Made by a program: the position numbers and the translations under genes | The notes under the pieces: generated by a model | Seen by the model: only the letters and a program-made list of their open reading frames with translations | What the model was told of the DNA's origin: nothing | Database searches by the model: none | In this document: positions 33,603 through 43,923 of the stretch, in pieces | How positions within the stretch are numbered: the first letter of the stretch is position 1 | Layout of the letters: the number at the start of each line of letters is the position of its first letter | DNA from: Adiantum capillus-veneris | Lineage: Eukaryota; Streptophyta; Polypodiopsida; Polypodiales; Pteridaceae | Reading direction: 5' to 3' | DNA: 64,000 nt | NCBI GenBank assembly: GCA_014529385.2 | Contig: CM043944.1 | Location: forward strand, 77,145,884 to 77,209,883

Positions 33603-34471
33603 TTACCTCTCTCTTGAAATCATAGTCGTCCTTGACTATGGTGTAGAGAAGATAAAGCATATTCATGAGTCCTTTTCTTAGCGGGTAGAGGATCCCTATG
33701 TTACCCTACGACATCATTCCACAATGGATGACTAGTCCATTTGGCGCTTGAGAGCCTTAGGCTGGAGCCTTAGGCTGCCGCAAGCATGTCTGCACATTAG
33801 TCCTATCAGTCTTCCATAATAGAGTGACAAGCTCTACCTGGTGTTTGGGAGACGTCGTCTCCGCAAACTTGATCTAAGCATGCATACTACTTCATTTTTG
33901 TGCACAAAAAAGAAAAAGAAAGTCTTATAAGACAAAAACTTTGTTCATTTTTAACATTTTGTACATCTCGAAGGACACGGCGCCTTGCAACTTTTCTGTC
34001 TACAACAGGCTCTTTAAGTTAGTCCGTAGGTTGAAATGTTTTCAAGACTCTTTCATGGGCAAAATGCAGGCTTGAAACAATCAACCCGAACGATAAAGGC
34101 TCATACCACCAACCTTAGATTTGCTCCAGTGTGATGAAAAAACCATGTAACTGCAATAATGAGTGCAGTACTGGCTGCTTGCTCAAAGAAGAAAACTATT
34201 TTTCGCAATGCAGCATTTTCTTGTCTTGAACAGGTATCCCTGGTTTTTTCTTTGCTTCATTTGATAATGTGCCTTTTGAACTGGATGTACCAAACTGGTA
34301 ACTTGTCAATGGGAAACACAACTTTACTATAGGTCAACGTGAGTCTCTGGCTTCAAGGTTGTATTTTGGTGGCCTCTGTTGTTAGTGTCATGGATCCCTA
34401 TTGCTTACATGATTTTATGTTTAGTTAGGAATATTTTTCATGCGTGTGAATAAAGTTTAGGATCAATACAC
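33603..34471 (-). other. Gypsy-2 non-coding region between truncated pol and 3' LTR
   Basis: 869 bp without coding similarity where RT palm, RNase H and integrase would be expected. Confidence 0.7.
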
Positions 34472-36295
34472 TCAAAGGAAACCAACATTTTTGGTAAAAC
34501 ATATTGGACTTCGTGTAAGCACTCCAGTGAAGGTTCGATGAGGCCTGAACAGCTTCTCCATCAAGCGGTTGAATGTGGCTGGTGCATTGGTCAAGCCAAA
34601 AGGCATGACAATGTATTCGTAAAGACCAAATGTGGTGCGAAATGCGGTCTTTACAATGTCTTGATCAACTATCCTTATTTGATGATAGCCACTTTTTAGG
34701 TCAATCCTACTGAAGTAGGTCGATCCTTGTAGCTTATCAAATAGGTCTTCTACCCGTGGAACGGGAAACCTATTCTTGATAGTGATCCTATTTAGTGCTC
34801 TATAGTCGACACACATACGATATGTGCCGTCTTTCTTTTGCACTAATAGCACAGGTGAGCAAAATGGAGATGAGCTTGGCCTAACCATACCCTTCTCAAC
34901 TAACTTATGCACTTGCCGCATAATCTCCTCTTGTTGAGCTTGAGAAACTCTATAAGGAGGTTTGTTAGGCGGTGAACTTCCTGGAAGAAGTTCGATTGCA
35001 TGGTCATCATTACCTCGTTTAGGAGGTAGCTCACAAGGGATGTCGCCAATAAAAACATCTTGAAACCCCTTGAGAAAATTGGATAACTCTAATTCCTTTT
35101 GGTTGCTTTTATTTTCTTTTGCTAAAGCATTAGGTTCATTTTGAGAGTCTTTAACAAAAATCATGTACACGGAAATAGAGCTCTTTATTGACTTGTTGAA
35201 AGCTGGTGTATGTACAATGGGGATAGTGTTACCCATTTCCTTAGCATCTATATACATGTCTTTTTCCCTGAACTTAAAGGAGATTCTCTTTTCAGGAAAT
35301 TTAACATCGGCAGCCAGGCGGTCAAACCATGGTGCCCCTAGGATTACATCCTCATGCTTGAGAGGAGAGATAAAGAAGTCCTCTTTGTCCACATAGCCTT
35401 GGACATGAAGCCTCAATTTCCCAATTAAGGGAGTGACTGAAGCTTCTTGCCCCTTGAAGGCACTGTCTGCGGGTAGGACATCTCCCATCTCATAGGATTG
35501 TATGCCTAGCTTGGTGGCTAACTCCATAGATATAAAATTGTGAGTAGAACCAGGGTCAAAGAGAATAAAAGCATCATGTTCTCTTACCTTTCCCCAAGCA
35601 TGGCATAGAGAAGATCCTTTGTGGTGAGTTTGGTGAGTCTCCTCCTCTAGGATTTCAACCAAGGAAGCTCTAGGAGGATCTTGGCGGTTGTTCTTTTGGG
35701 GACAAGCGCGGTACGCATGCCCTTGTTCGCCGCACTTGAAACACCGGTTATCCTTACGATAACGCTCAAGCTCTTCAGGAGAGAGTTTATTCTTACCTTT
35801 GTGAACTCCCTTCTCTTTAGCTTTGTTGGAGTTGCCCTTAGGAGACTTTTGGACATTGTCCTTCCCCTTAGGCTCATTGGAACCCTTGTTTTCCGGGGGC
35901 TTATTATTTCTTTTAGCCCCCGTTTGGAAATTGATTCGAGAGCCCACCATAGTATGGTGTATTACCGCCGATATGGTACGTGGCCTTTGGGAGTTGACAT
36001 ACTCCGCCATTTCTTCGGTTAAGCCCGCACAAAATTGTTGCTTTTGCTCTCCAAAATCCAACTTTTTGAAGACAGTGGCTTTGAGTTGTAGGTCCCAAAA
36101 CTTGTCTACATATTTGTGGATGGATTCATTGGGGGAGAGCTTTAAGCTTCGCCATTCGGTGAGTACTTTGTCTTTTGCATCGGTGGCCAAAAACTGCTTC
36201 ATAATGGAAGCTCTTAAAGCTTTCCATGTTCGTGGAGCTTCACCGTTGGCTCGTAGGCTAGACCACCATTGTCTGGCGGACTTTTGAAAGTGCAT
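34472..36295 (-). pseudogene. Gypsy-2 gag C-terminus, protease and N-terminal half of RT
   Basis: 607 codons. Gag helices ([37 protein letters not shown]), a Lys-rich linker, knuckle [14 protein letters not shown] (about residue 186), protease [12 protein letters not shown] (about residue 245, D-P-G), then RT from [14 protein letters not shown] through [30 protein letters not shown] and [20 protein letters not shown]. The frame leaves RT similarity at [11 protein letters not shown], just before the YxDD motif, and ends 15 codons later. It therefore cannot supply polymerase, RNase H or integrase. Confidence 0.92.
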
Positions 36296-37187
36296 AGCTA
36301 CATGGAGTAGCTTAGAGGATTCCGTGAAGCCCTCATCTCCAAATGCCGCATCGAATTGCTGGATAAAGGCAAAGACTTTGTCCGTAGCACCAAAGGTGCC
36401 ATCATAAGTAAGGAAAGAGATGCTCTTCCCTCCCTCTTTATTTCTTCAGCTTGGACGACCTCTTCCATGCGGCATAGGATTTCCTATGGCCTCTTCTTTT
36501 TGATGGTTCAAAGGTTGCACCATCACTTTCTTCAGAAGGTGAAGAATTTGAAGAAGGTGGAGAAGAGGGTGACCTCTTTCTCGCCTTTTTCTTGTCTTGA
36601 TCTTTGTCGTCTTCACCATCACTTTCATAAGAGGAAGAGGATGAAGAAGATGGAGAAGAGGGTGTCCTCTTTCTCGCCTTTTTCTTCTCTTGCTATTTAT
36701 CATCCCTCTTTGAATTGTGGTGAGGAGAAGAAGACGATGGTCTTCTCCGCTTTGGTGGTGATGGAGAGCGTTTAGCCCGCCGTCTTCGTGGAGCCATCTC
36801 CGCCGAGGTGGCGGGAGACTCGCTTCTTTCTCGTTCCTTCGGTGGAGGCTCTTGAGTTCTCCTTTGGGAAGGAGATGCATCATCAAGAAGTAAATTCTTG
36901 AGCCCTTCATATGGATTCTCTTCTTCTTCCCGAATCGGAGAGAGACCTCTTTTGGTAGTCTCACAAGGAGGCTTCCTAGGTGTTCTCTCGTCATGGTGAT
37001 GAGCTTGGAGAATCCCGTGAGCACGGAGCTGCCGTTGCACTCCACTTTGGAGAGATGGATTACCCATGGCTTGTTGAAGCCTAGAAACAAGATAGTTAAC
37101 AAGCATTGAAGCATCATTAGTAGCTTGCTCATGAGCAAAATCAAAGTTATCAACATTAATTTCACTCTCTTTACTATTGTCAGCCAT
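36296..37187 (-). pseudogene. Gypsy-2 gag N-terminus
   Basis: ATG at 37187, MADNSKESEINVDNFDFAHE, then an Arg/Ser/Pro-rich tail (RRRRAKRSPSPPKRRRPSSS). A TAG at 36693-36695 interrupts the frame; it continues as Ser/Lys-rich repeats to a TAA near 36,445. A one-base shift there then leads into [20 protein letters not shown] and the main ORF. The two lesions show that this copy no longer makes a full gag. Confidence 0.85.
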
Positions 37188-37591
37188 TCTAACAACTTCT
37201 AGGTGTAAACTTTTTAGGTGTACTTTGGCACTTCAAGCCCTAGTTGCTACTCCTCTTTACCCCTTTAGAAAAAACACTCAAGCTACTGTACCCGCGGCTC
37301 GAATACCATTAATTGCAAGGAATAGAAGAGAGGGTCTTTCGACACCAAAACAGCACCGGCTCCTGTCAAGCTTCTAATAGCTCAATAGTGGTTAAGCCGT
37401 AGGTAAGCCCCGTAGGACTCCACTATTAAGACCATAGCTCTCGATTGTGATGCCTCGTTAATTGCACAAAGGCAGGCGCACTGCAAGGCTCAAAAATCCC
37501 TATTCTACTTACTCACAGGCAATTAATAATACCAACCATTTGTAGCTAGCTTGAGGACCTCCCTTCTTGAGCAAGAAAAGAGAAACCTTGT

Positions 37592-37603
37592 GCTTCGATA
37601 CCA
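37592..37603 (-). other. Primer-binding-site-like sequence of Gypsy-2
   Basis: On the minus strand TGGTATCGAAGC lies one base inside the 5' LTR. It resembles but does not equal the usual TGGTATCAGAGC core, so another tRNA may be the primer. Confidence 0.65.
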
Positions 37604-37604
37604 A

Positions 37605-39189
37605 TGTAATATTTAATGGCCTAATAACTTGTGTGTAGCGGAAATGAGCATGAACATAGTGGGCATTTCATTAGAATAGATTCCTAATGAGAATTACAAG
37701 AGTGCTTGGGTGGAGAGAGCAACAAAAAGAATAACACCTAGTTAGATAGCATCAACAATACTTTCAAAAGAGAGAGAAATTAAGCTAAGGACAACAGTTG
37801 AGGACCGGATTTGCATGGAGCCGGTCTCCCCTCCAAAAGGCTTTGTATTATGGTTTCTCCCATCAAGAGAGACATTGTACAATACAATTCTTTGTGTTCC
37901 TTCAAGACTAGCTAGTGCAATGAAGATGAAAGCTTCATGCACTAAGCAAAACACTTAGCAAACACAACTTGAATTATCCCCGTTCTCAAACCCAAGACCT
38001 CACACACCTTCGAAGATGGTGAGAGCTAGCAGGGTATGAGAGTAGATTGAGAGGAAGGAGTATCTTACGAGAAAGATGTACATCTCCTCACATAATCACT
38101 CATATTAGCATAGCTTAGCTTAGTAATTAGCTTGGTAGAGGAGATGAGCATGCATTGAAGCTTGGCTCTTGGTTGGATTTGCATCCACATGCCAAGAGTG
38201 TGTTGATGTAGGCTTCTATCTCACAAGCTTGGAGTAGGTGATGAGCTCTCCATTAAAGCTTGGGAAGAGATAGTCTTCTCTTTCTTCACACATGAGATTG
38301 TGTGAGTGTGTGTGTGTTAATGCCTTGCAAAAATCAGCCCCCCTCTCTCTCTTGGGCGAGCCCTCTTGCTATTTGCTCTTGCTGAGCCCTCATTGGCTCT
38401 CCCCAAGTCAAGCCAATGACTATTAAGCAGCATAAGTGATTGCCTTCTGACATGTGTCCCCCTTTCCCCTTTTGTGAGAGCTTTAGGTAATTAAATAATT
38501 AAACTAAACTCTCATTGGATCCCTTTGCCTCCTGGCCAATAGGAATCAGGCAAGCCATTGGGCTCCTGAATGCTCATTGGACCCCTTGTGAGATTGCCCA
38601 ATAGTCTTCTAGGAGACTTAATTCTCATTGGTTTCTTTTATTAAATGTTTTTAAATTAATTAAACTAGATTTACTCTAGCTTAATTTTCATTGGTCCACT
38701 TCAAGGGTCATCCAATAGAAAGTGGGCACACCTCGTGGGCATCTGGCCGAGGGAGCTGACATGTGTCCCTCATTCCCTGTGTAAAGGGAGCCTGTGTGTG
38801 TGTGTGTGGCTTTCTCTCTCATCCCCTAGAAGAAGGGCTCGCCCCCTCCCATGTAGGGATATGTGTTGACTTTGGAGAGCACACAAAGCATCCAATTCTC
38901 CCCTAAGCTTTAACCCTTTGGACACAACCTTTGAATTTTGGAACCTTAGCATTTTGGAAGTCTTAATGGGCTGAACCTCAGGGTCTTTTTAGCCCATTGT
39001 TGCACATGGCTCTTTTGCAGATGGCCCCCCCTTTGGATCCCTATTTTCCCTCCTTTGGATCCCTACTGTGGCCGGTCTGCTAGCTTAACCAATATTCTAG
39101 CCTTTTCTCCCCTGGCACTTCCCCACATTAAATGATCAGTTTAATATGAGAAAATCATTTAGGAGAATTAGATATTGATTATTATGACA
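37605..39189 (-). repeat. Gypsy-2 5' LTR, intact
   Basis: 1,585 bp, in element sense TGTCATAATAATC to TAATATTTAATG ends. It includes a GT/AC run near 38,793 and the CT-rich block near 38,340. Near-identical to 29322-33602 without the insertion. Confidence 0.93.
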
Positions 39190-39194
39190 TCCCA

Positions 39195-39635
39195 GGCGTC
39201 CCTGGATACAACCACATGCACGAATGCAATGCAAACATAGATTCCTCGCGGGAAAGCGTCTGCCTTCCCGCGATTGTTCCTGCTTTTCGTAAAATGCTTC
39301 GTTGAACCCATCTTTATTCTTGTGCTTGCGTTCTTACACGTATTTTCTTACTCAGTTCGGATTTCCTCCCTAGCCTACGGGATGCCCCCTTACTGATGCA
39401 CCCATCACCCATCATGTGACGCATCAGGGGTACTCGTAACCCGGCCCTTTCATCGAACTTACGGAAACTCCTTCGCGATGTTTACCGTCACCCATCAAAT
39501 GACACATCAGAGTTGTCCGTTCCTGATGGCAGTTCTTGTAGCTACAATCTTTTTAACAGTTCTTAGTGCCCATAATAAAATATCCTAAAAAACAGATTAA
39601 TCATTAAAAATAAGAAAATAGTCCAATTAGCAACA
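39195..39635 (-). repeat. Chromovirus 5' LTR, outer part
   Basis: Resumes the right LTR after the TCCCA duplication (CAGGCGTCCCTGG onward) and ends AGCAACA before CTATG. It aligns with about 24,770-25,209 of the left LTR. Confidence 0.92.
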
Positions 39636-39948
39636 CTATGTACATACCAAATAAAGTAGGGGACAGTGGGCATCCCTGCTTTACTTCAACGGTGGAATGA
39701 ACAATGTCGGAATCCCCTTCTGGAGTACGTACATAACCAGTTATTGACCCGTATAAAGCCATGATTCCCCAAATAATCTTTTTGGGAACCCCTAACTCTT
39801 GCATCCTACGCATCAATCTGGCCCTTGGTACTGTTTTAAAAGCTTTCCGAAAATCCTCTTCCTTCCTCAATAATGGCTCTGAGCGTAAGAATATGATCTA
39901 AAGTGGAATAAACCCTCCTGAATCCAGCTTGTCCTGTTGCCCTTATGC

Positions 39949-39950
<2 letters not shown>
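39636..39950 (-). pseudogene. LINE-B: 5' part of the reverse transcriptase
   Basis: Minus-strand RT: GFRRVYSTLDHILTLRAIIE, then after a frame change EDFRKAFKTVPRARLMRRMQ, GVPKKIIWGIMALYGS and VKQGCPLSPTLFGMYI. The KAFDTV position and KQGCPLSPTLF are canonical LINE RT motifs. The frame leads straight into the segment at 23955 once the chromovirus is disregarded. The 5' end is truncated at the GA run. Confidence 0.88.

Positions 39951-39994
<44 letters not shown>
39951..39994. repeat. (GA)n microsatellite at the truncated 5' end of LINE-B
   Basis: 22 GA units immediately next to the last recognisable LINE-B codon. Confidence 0.97.
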
Positions 39995-39996
<2 letters not shown>

Positions 39997-40008
39997 CTTT
40001 TAAAAAAA

Positions 40009-40285
40009 AAAAAACACAAGAGAATCCTAAAAAACAGCAAGAAACGCATGTGAAACCGTAAACAACAGAGAAAATTAGCGACGAAACCTTAAAAAACAAA
40101 TTTGAAACCCTAGAAGATAGCAAAAAAAAGTGGCAAGTTCCTAAAAAACAGCGATGAAACCCTATCAACCAACAAAAAACAGTTTCAAAACCCTACAAAA
40201 CAGTGACAAAATCCTAAAAACAATTAAAAAATAGTTTTAAAACCCTAATAAACAGCAAAAAAGTGATGGAAAAACTCTAACAACA
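40009..40285. repeat. Degenerate minisatellite rich in AAACCCTA-like motifs
   Basis: About ten imperfect units of 20-32 bp built on GAAACCCTA followed by AAAACAGC. ACCCTA is exact in some units and altered to TCCTA, CCTTA or ACTCTA in others. Confidence 0.7.
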
Positions 40286-40336
40286 TTGACACAGAGAGGT
40301 CCAAACCCATGATGTGGGGGGGCGGGGCGCGAGAGA

Positions 40337-40383
40337 GAAATGAAATGAAATGTTATATTAACGTCTTCAAAAGGCCAAAGTGA

Positions 40384-40388
<5 letters not shown>
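40337..40388 (-). mobile_element. About 50-bp 3'-end fragment of a second LINE-B copy
   Basis: AAATGAAATGAAATG through TTAACGTCTTCAAAAGGCC to GACCTATGA matches the 3' end of LINE-B at about 22,156-22,218 with two or three changes. It is flanked by a short GA run on the left and a long one on the right. Confidence 0.85.

Positions 40389-40443
<55 letters not shown>
40389..40443. repeat. (GA)n microsatellite
   Basis: About 27 GA units ending 30 bp before exon 6 of the SET gene, so it lies very close to the intron 5 acceptor and may overlap its branch-point region. Confidence 0.97.
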
Positions 40444-40447
<4 letters not shown>

Positions 40448-40473
40448 CTAACATGGTTATGCTTATTATACAG

Positions 40474-40559
40474 ATGAGTTTGGACAGTAAAAGAAAGGCT
40501 TATGAGTTCGTATCATCACTGTTGAGTAGCATGCTTGATCAACTTGGGGACTTTGTTAG
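40474..40559 (+). CDS. SET-domain gene, visible exon 6
   Basis: 86 nt between acceptor TTATTATACAG and donor GTGAAA, phase 0 in, phase 2 out. It encodes MSLDSKRKAYEFVSSLLSSM followed by LDQLGDFV, the amphipathic helix expected in the middle of the Rubis-subs-bind region. Its phase matches exon 5 on one side and exon 7 on the other, which is unlikely by chance (one in nine) and, with the content, supports it. Confidence 0.82.
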
Positions 40560-41408
40560 GTGAAAAAGTCTGAAGTTTTGTTAGAGTAAACTTTTGGTTT
40601 TCTTGATGTACACTGTCCATGATGTGATGACAATGCAGGCTGTTAGGCTTAGAACCACCTTTCAGATTCACTTTCTTGAGGGGGGATGGATGCAATATGT
40701 GAGGGCTGATGTGAGAAGAGCTAGACATCAACCTCTAGGGTTGTTGAAATAGATCTTCATTCTAGCTGAGGAACATGCATAGTAACATGGGACACCCATA
40801 TTTGGGCATGGGACGCCCATTTTTGGGCTTCTCATCGTAACTATCCCCCCCTACCCTGCCGTCCTAAACCGTCCCCCTTGTTTCAAACTTCTCTTGTGGA
40901 AACTATTTTCTCCTGTAATATTGTCCCACATTCTCCATCCCAGCTGTCTGGGATCCGTCCCATGTTACTCTAGGAATATGCTTGACAGGCTATCATGTGT
41001 GACAAGGTCTCAGATGTTCAAACACAAACTTTGTATAAAGCCTTTCCAATCTGTAAGGTGGAATGCATTGTACAGGGAGGCAATTGCTCTCGAACAAGAG
41101 AACTAGTAAATTCTTAGGCATGTCTGTAGTCCAAGGCCTTCTCCCCTTTTCAAAATATGTGTAAGGCATTGTCTACAGATGGTGCTTAAGTTTTTGGTCC
41201 AATTATGGTCAATCAGATAGTGTGTAGGGTTGAATGAAGTTCAACCTACAGGTTTGTAGGTTGAATGAAGTTCAACCTACAGGTTTGGCCATGCCATTCT
41301 CTCTCGAATCCCACCACTTTGCAGCCTGTTAGTTCTGGTCAAAAGCCTCTAGTCTTTGTATTGAAAAAAGCATCTCGCCTCATTTAGAGAAGTTGAGTTA
41401 TTATAATC
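40560..41408 (+). other. Intron 6, left part
   Basis: No coding similarity. It contains two tandem hairpin repeats at 41,225-41,282. It ends at the poly(T) that marks the 3' end of LINE-C. Confidence 0.65.
41225..41282. repeat. Two tandem copies of a 10-bp-stem hairpin
   Basis: GTAGGTTGAA, loop TGAAG, TTCAACCTAC. It is perfect in the second copy; the first copy reads GTAGGGTTGAA on the left arm. The copies are joined by AGGTTT. Confidence 0.9.
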
Positions 41409-41480
41409 TTTTTTTTTTTCCAAGAAAAAAGATCCTTCTATTAGTTAAGAAAACTGCCAATGGGCTACAACCTGCCCTTG

Positions 41481-42456
41481 TTACAGAGGGCTACATGAAA
41501 ATATGGGGAGGCTCTCCCAATGAAAAGGTAAAATATGTACAATGATGGCTAAATCAGGATATGGGAGGAGGAAGCAACCACACTGGTGGACGGTATTGCC
41601 ATCTAGGCGTGCCATGAACCATGGTGAAAAAGGGCCCTGGTTGCCAAAGTCGCAGGAAGGCCTCACACTGCTCCCGCATGCAGTCAGAGCTGCCATGAAG
41701 TCTCTCAAACTGGCCCTGAGTGTATGGATCAGCTCTAGGCAGATGTCACGTAGTGTCTCCGCCGGTGGGACAGGTCGTACCTCGAAGATGCGGAAGCATC
41801 GGCCTCTCCAGATGAACCACAGTGTCAGGTTGCAGATGAGCTCCCAACAACGCTTATCTATGCTCCATTCTTTAGGTACAAGCTTTGTGGCAGGCTGACC
41901 CTCCTGTATCACAATCATGAAGCCATCTCAAAGAGAAGTGGGCTTGAGAGTGGATCAAGCTGCAGCACACCAAGTCTACTGGATAGCTTTAGAAAGTGTA
42001 GGCATCTGCCAAAGAATCCGAAGCCAAACTTGCTATGCCATGGGGCAATCCCACAAACGGTGGCGCTTGGTCTCAAGTGGATGGTCACAAGCGGTACAAA
42101 CCATAGAGAGGCCATTGTGCACCAACCAACTCCCAATTGCAGTAGCTCGATGGGCAACTAGCCACTAGAACATGGTGACTCTCCTCGACTATCTGTTGTC
42201 CCACAAGCGCTCCCAAAAGTCTGCCAAGAATTTGGTCATGAGACCCTCCCCCTGCCAATGATTCGTTGCAGCAGGATGAGCCTCTCTTCGCGCTGTTAGT
42301 ATATGACGTCCCAGCCGAGTTGTGTATTGCAAGAAGGGGGTCCCTAGGTGATCGGCTGGAGTAAAAGGATCTCATCGAAACCAATCCCCCGGGTCCCATT
42401 GCACTCACAACGGAGGGCGGCTTTCCAAGCCCATAATCGCTAGTGTCCCGACACAA
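41481..42456 (-). pseudogene. LINE-C: C-terminal zf-RVT region
   Basis: Minus-strand fragments in changing frames: WLVHNGLSMVCTACDHP, then HRLWDCPMA and QVWLRILWQMP (41,915-42,200), followed by CWELICNLTLWFIWRGR and FEVRPVPPAETLRDICLELI (41,481-41,918). The C..C.....H.LW.CP..W pattern is zf-RVT, found after RT in plant L1 elements. Several stops and frameshifts are present. Confidence 0.78.
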
Positions 42457-43349
42457 GAGCTGACGGCTCAGGGTCTAGCACACAAGTCCTCCCACTGATG
42501 CTCACAATTCGGATCCGCTAAAAGCAACACTTAGCCACCTCTACTGCCTCGGAAGTGACTCTATGTAGGCGACCCTCTCTTTGAACCTTAAAAAACATGC
42601 AAGAACCAATGTGTCTAAGCAAGCCCTAACTAAAATGAGGACCTCGAGTCGCGTGAAAGCCCCCATCTAGCAAGGAGCTTCCGGCCCAAGAGGGCTGCGC
42701 CATTTTGCTAGTATATCCTCTACAAAATCTCGACACATGCTTTGCACCCCCCTCATGTCTCGTAGCTGAAGGCTCTGAATTTCCTCGGGAAGTGCTGTAA
42801 ATTGCAGCGAGTCCCCAAAAGTGCGGGTTGGACCCTCCGCCATGGGACCCCAACAGATATGAGGTCGGCTATTAGCCATGTGGCCTTGCTGTGTGCTGAC
42901 CATAGGGTTCCATGTAAGTGGCTGCCTCAAACGCTCCTCAATGCATGTGGGTTAGTGCTGCTCAGGGCCACTCCGTAGCTCCTTCCAAGACCAAAGCAGG
43001 CTCAAAGCAAAGCAGCCTTCCCATCTCCTGCTTAGGCCCAATCTACACAACTCTTTGAAAATCCAGCAATTGGAAGGGCTCCATAGGCCGCCCGTTTGTG
43101 GGACCCGGGCACAAATTCAGTGAAGCAACAGCTCCTTCCAGGGCTCCTTTTGTGGAAGGAGACCTGTGACAATAAGCTTCCTAAGGGGGGCTCTACTCTG
43201 CCGTGTTGGGTCAATGATCCCCAATCCTCTCTCAGAGCAAGGTAAAGTAATGACCTACGAGGAGACTTTGACCTAGGCAGACTGTGTGTCTCGCCTGACC
43301 ACAAAAAGTTCCTAATCAACCTCTCCAGCTGGCTGATGCAAGAACTCAA
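42457..43349 (-). pseudogene. LINE-C: post-RT region
   Basis: At 43,032-43,349 the minus strand reads QLERLIRNFLWSGETHSLPR, the segment after plant L1 reverse transcriptases (..RNFLWG.....LVAW). It shifts frame and decays to about 42,457 with no further named domain. Confidence 0.7.
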
Positions 43350-43499
43350 GAAAATCTAGCAAGACAGATCAAACCCTCACTCATGCTATGTGGCATCTCC
43401 CGAGTGTACAAAATGTGCTGCTATGCACTACATAGGTCTCGAACAAGAACCTCCCAATACTCCAAGAAGAAGCTGGAGTCAAACCACCCCAAGGAAGTT

Positions 43500-43923
43500 C
43501 CTTGAGAGCCTCCTATAGCTCCTCTGGTTAGAGAGGGCTCTCAAGACTTTGGTGCATCTCCCTAGTGACTAAACAAGGCGTTTGTGCCCACACTTGCTCT
43601 ATGCATGCATCCCGACTCTCTACGGCTGAAAGCAACTCACGATAAACGTCAGCAGCACCTGCACGCAAATCATCGAGCTCTATAGCAACAGATCCATCCG
43701 GCCTTCTCAACTTGCAAACAGTAACGTGCGCATGACGAGGATCCATTATCTCAAAGAACTCACCAGTAACCTTGTCTCCCACCTGAGTCCATTGAGATGC
43801 CTGACGATGGAAGGCAAACTCGTGGCGCCGCTCTTCAATAATGATCAGCTCCAGCCTACTGCATCTGCTCCTCCATCCAAAGGCTACCTGGGTCACACTC
43901 CTGCATTCGCTGGAAGGAAGCAA
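43500..43923 (-). pseudogene. LINE-C: region between endonuclease and RT
   Basis: 131-codon ORF with LIIIEERRHEFAFHRQASQW, then TQVGDKVTGEFFEIM and RRPDGSVAIELDDLRAGAAD. It corresponds to the W...GD..T.FF....RR......DG linker of plant L1 ORF2. FFLEYWEVLVRDL follows near 43,450 and then the sequence jumps to post-RT sequence, so the catalytic RT core is missing. Confidence 0.75.

Larger units (their letters stand above)
29322..39189 (-). mobile_element. Gypsy-2: nested LTR retrotransposon in the chromovirus LTR
   Basis: On the plus strand it starts TGTAACATTTAATGG and ends TTATTATGACA, with perfect TCCCA duplications (29317-29321, 39190-39194). Both LTRs are 1,585 bp once the nested DNA element is removed. 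The coding strand is minus: 5' LTR 37605-39189, primer-binding-like TGGTATCGAAGC complement at 37592-37603, gag, protease and the first half of RT, then 0.9 kb non-coding and the 3' LTR. RT palm, RNase H and integrase are missing, so it is non-autonomous. About five substitutions in the first 315 bp of the LTRs indicate a fairly recent insertion. The solo LTR at 17557 belongs to the same family. Confidence 0.93.
23956..39635 (-). mobile_element. Chromovirus (Ty3/gypsy), internally deleted and carrying nested insertions
   Basis: The element begins TGTCACAAAATGG at 23956 and ends ATTAGCAACA at 39635. It is flanked by perfect CTATG duplications (23951-23955, 39636-39640) and interrupts the LINE-B reverse transcriptase. 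The coding strand is minus: 5' LTR on the right (28849-39635, itself split by Gypsy-2), primer-binding complement at 28836-28847, gag, a fused pol remnant, integrase, chromodomain, then the 3' LTR on the left. Protease and most of RT are gone. Without nested DNA it is about 5.8 kb. Confidence 0.93.

Noticed and set aside
23956-39635. Reading 23956-25209 and 28849-39635 as one uninterrupted 15.7-kb LTR element
   Set aside because: The second part holds a complete Gypsy-2 with its own TCCCA duplications, so it is a nested insertion.
40009-40285. True interstitial telomere array
   Set aside because: Only isolated heptamers within longer A-rich units; no consecutive TTTAGGG repeats.
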